Shown here in pieces: positions 47,034-48,393 of a DNA stretch of 48,393 nucleotides. Position 1 is the first letter of the stretch. Each line of letters opens with the position of its first letter. Under the pieces are notes generated by a model. It was given only the letters and a program-made list of their open reading frames with translations, did not search any database and had not been told where the DNA came from. A program made the position numbers and the translations under genes. This DNA comes from a virus. The stretch lies in IMG/VR virus record IMGVR_UViG_3300020312_000526, positions 1-48,393 of that record. The stretch is one strand, 5' to 3'.

Positions 47034-48101
47034 TCAATATACGAATGAGTAAGCAACAGTTATGAAGTCCTTATTAAGGATTTCAAAACCAGCAAAAAGG
47101 CTCCAGATCATAATGATGAAGCGTGAAAAGTCATCATTATTGTTTAATAATATCTGGGCATTATTGCCACCAATTCCGACTCCAACTGCTTGAGGTCCGA
47201 AGAACAACATAGGAGCAGTTGTATATACAGCAGCACCAGCTCCACCTGGGGCAGCAGCAATACTTGCACTTATGGATTTCTCAGGTAAGTTGGTTGATTC
47301 GAACCATCTTACGCCCTCAAAGAGGAAGCCTGTTGGCATGACAGGTTGTCCAGCTACGAAGCCAGCTTGGCCGTATGCAGGACCCATACCTTGGAAGAAG
47401 TTGGCGTTAGGAGCTTGCTCTGGAGACATAGGATTAACCATCCCATTGCCTGCATAACGTGCAATTTCTCTGAACGCGTCGTTCTGCCTCAAATGCATCA
47501 TGCTCGAAGGATCGGCTATGCATCTGTAGTAACCGTCGCTAAAAGTAGGGACGTTACGCTTACGCATGTCTTTTACGACCTGCAGTAAGTCAGTCTTTAC
47601 GTCGAACTTGGCTGAGACGCCAGCTCCATATGTAAAGAAAGGAGCGGCAGCAGCTTTATCAGCTCCGCCTGGATAGTAGTAACCACCTTGGCTAGAAGAT
47701 GCATTACCGTTAGCTTCCGCTTTGAATAGCTCATCAGCGAAAACTCTGTCACGCCAACGTCTGTAGTCGTCTAAAAGAGTAAGACTACCTATGCTCTGAT
47801 GAAAAACGTTGAGATTACCTGTATCAAGTAGTAATCTTTGCGCGGTTAACAAGGTTTCACGTGCAACCTTGAATGTTGAAGGAGAATCAGCCTGAGTTGG
47901 ATCTGCAGGTCCTGTGTACTCCTTAAGGTTGACGAGAACTTTGTCTTTTACAATATTGCGGCTAGATGCGGTTCCCAGTGTCTGATCAGCAGTACGCTCT
48001 CTGGAATCCTTATTGCCAGGGTTGCCCCAGAAGCGATAACGATCGAGTTGCACCGTTTGACCAGGTTGCTTCGAGCAAATGTTGACGATGTAGTTCTTTA
48101 T
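47034..48101 (-). CDS. Major capsid protein, exon 2 (N4-gp56-type)
   Basis: The main part of the capsid gene; the 5' part lies in exon 1 (48319 to the window edge), joined after removal of the intron. Exon 2 starts IKNYIVNICSKQPGQTVQLD RYRFWGNPGN. Motifs of N4-gp56/HK97-fold capsids: LLDDYRRWRDRVFADELFKA, FDVKTDLLQVVKDMRKRNVP TFSDGYYRCIADPSSMMHLR (the GYYxxIxxPxxxxxLR element), ending ILNKDFITVAYSFVY. An internal GTG at 48053 could be mistaken for the start, but conserved sequence continues upstream of it. Forms the icosahedral shell. Confidence 0.8.
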   Translation of the reverse strand: MKNYIVNICSKQPGQTVQLDRYRFWGNPGNKDSRERTADQTLGTASSRNIVKDKVLVNLKEYTGPADPTQADSPSTFKVARETLLTAQRLLLDTGNLNVFHQSIGSLTLLDDYRRWRDRVFADELFKAEANGNASSSQGGYYYPGGADKAAAAPFFTYGAGVSAKFDVKTDLLQVVKDMRKRNVPTFSDGYYRCIADPSSMMHLRQNDAFREIARYAGNGMVNPMSPEQAPNANFFQGMGPAYGQAGFVAGQPVMPTGFLFEGVRWFESTNLPEKSISASIAAAPGGAGAAVYTTAPMLFFGPQAVGVGIGGNNAQILLNNNDDFSRFIIMIWSLFAGFEILNKDFITVAYSFVY

Positions 48102-48318
48102 CTACATCCACAAGATTAAGGCTCTTGTGATCGGACTATATCTTCACCCTCAACATTACTTGTTAGGGGTTGGGCACTCGTGGACGAGTTACTGAGTTTC
48201 CTCTCGTCGTCTAGTCTCTGAACCTTCCAGATTGTGGTCTGGCTTGGCTGCTGATTAGCCTCCTTCTCAGGTTCGGCTTTCCAGCAATTCACCCAATTTT
48301 TCAAACAACTCTCGTTGT
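48102..48318 (-). other. Group I self-splicing intron (217 nt, no ORF) in the capsid gene
   Basis: Read on the minus strand, the four group I core elements occur in order: P (AATTGCTGGAAA), Q (AATCAGCAGC), R (GTTCAGAGACTA) and S (AAGATATAGTCC). GCTG of P pairs with CAGC of Q (P4); GACTA of R with TAGTC of S (P7); CCAGA/TCTGG gives P6; CACAAGA/TCTTGTG after S gives P9. The exon end TACCT pairs with GGGTG inside the intron (P1, U.G at the cut). The last base is G. Removing 48102-48318 joins CCT to ATA in frame. Exact ends are inferred from P1 and the reading frame. Confidence 0.8.
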
Positions 48319-48393
48319 AGGTACTCCGTTGAAGTCGTGAACAACTACTGGTTCGACCGCCATCTCGATTATGTAACCTGGATGGGGCCTATA
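48319..48393 (-). CDS. Major capsid protein, exon 1 (5' part, cut by window edge)
   Basis: A frame of 25 codons open to the window edge reads YRPHPGYIIEMAVEPVVVHD FNGVP and continues after splicing with IKNYIVNICSKQPGQTVQLD. The N-terminus of the protein lies outside the window; the ATG at 48363-48361 is inside the conserved region and is probably not the start. Without splicing the frame would stop at TGA about 6 codons into the intron, so splicing is needed for capsid production. Confidence 0.65.

Noticed and set aside
48051-48053. GTG at 48053 as the capsid start
   Set aside because: Upstream in-frame sequence KQPGQT and NYIVNICS is continuous with the capsid pattern and connects to exon 1.
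48116-48304. 62-aa minus-strand frame upstream of the capsid GTG
   Set aside because: It coincides with the group I intron core; its codons are the P, Q, R and S structural elements.

Overview
The window looks like part of a temperate phage of a marine picocyanobacterium (Synechococcus/Prochlorococcus type), or a prophage copy of one. The evidence is a high-light-inducible (hli) gene, a flavin-dependent halogenase, paired 2-oxoglutarate/Fe(II) oxygenases, dCMP deaminase, DUF4214 and glycine-rich adhesin genes, a phage major capsid protein, and a tyrosine integrase beside the 3' half of an initiator-type tRNA-Met gene. Many starts are GTG or TTG and genes are packed with ATGA/TAATG overlaps. 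No terminase, portal or tape-measure gene is visible; they should lie beyond the right edge, upstream of the capsid gene.

Layout. 1-450: two minus-strand microprotein genes and a divergent promoter region. 454-6462 (+): early/replication genes: a clamp-like protein, a two-part ssDNA-binding protein, a second protein with a similar acidic-aromatic tail, and a RecB/Cas4-type nuclease. A structured non-coding stretch (about 5340-5560) precedes the nuclease and an hli gene runs antisense to its end. 6830-7991: an HTH repressor-like gene facing away from a primase-helicase gene, separated by a 427-bp region with three inverted repeats (lysis/lysogeny switch candidate). 7992-11300: primase-helicase, a terminator, a GGGGTAC repeat cluster (origin candidate) and small genes. 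11327-20141 (+): nucleotide metabolism (dCMP deaminase, ThyX-like protein, dATP/dGTP diphosphohydrolase), an HNH-like protein, DUF4214/EF-hand proteins, a Dam-like protein lacking its catalytic motif, and the halogenase with a coupled zinc ribbon. 20138-24938: small membrane, HNH and exported proteins. 25023-27495: excisionase-like operon, integrase and attP with arm-type repeats. 27496-48393 (-): late structural operon from capsid gene (right) to small virion or lysis genes (left).

How it works together. The integrase, the excisionase-like gene, attP and the HTH regulator make a complete lysogeny module. Late genes are read leftward: capsid, decoration-type protein, terminator, then a long translationally coupled series of structural and receptor-binding proteins built from repeats (DUF4214, Cys-rich CPxGQ units, 48-residue CBM-like repeats, poly-glycine adhesins). 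Host-modulating genes (hli, halogenase, 2OG oxygenases) fit infection of a photosynthetic cell.

Most notable: a 217-nt ORF-less group I intron that interrupts the capsid gene at the right edge, found because its P, Q, R and S core elements are readable and exact removal restores one reading frame; an attP of textbook form; and about ten genes of under 60 codons recovered from overlaps. All functions are inferred from sequence motifs by eye; no database search was possible.
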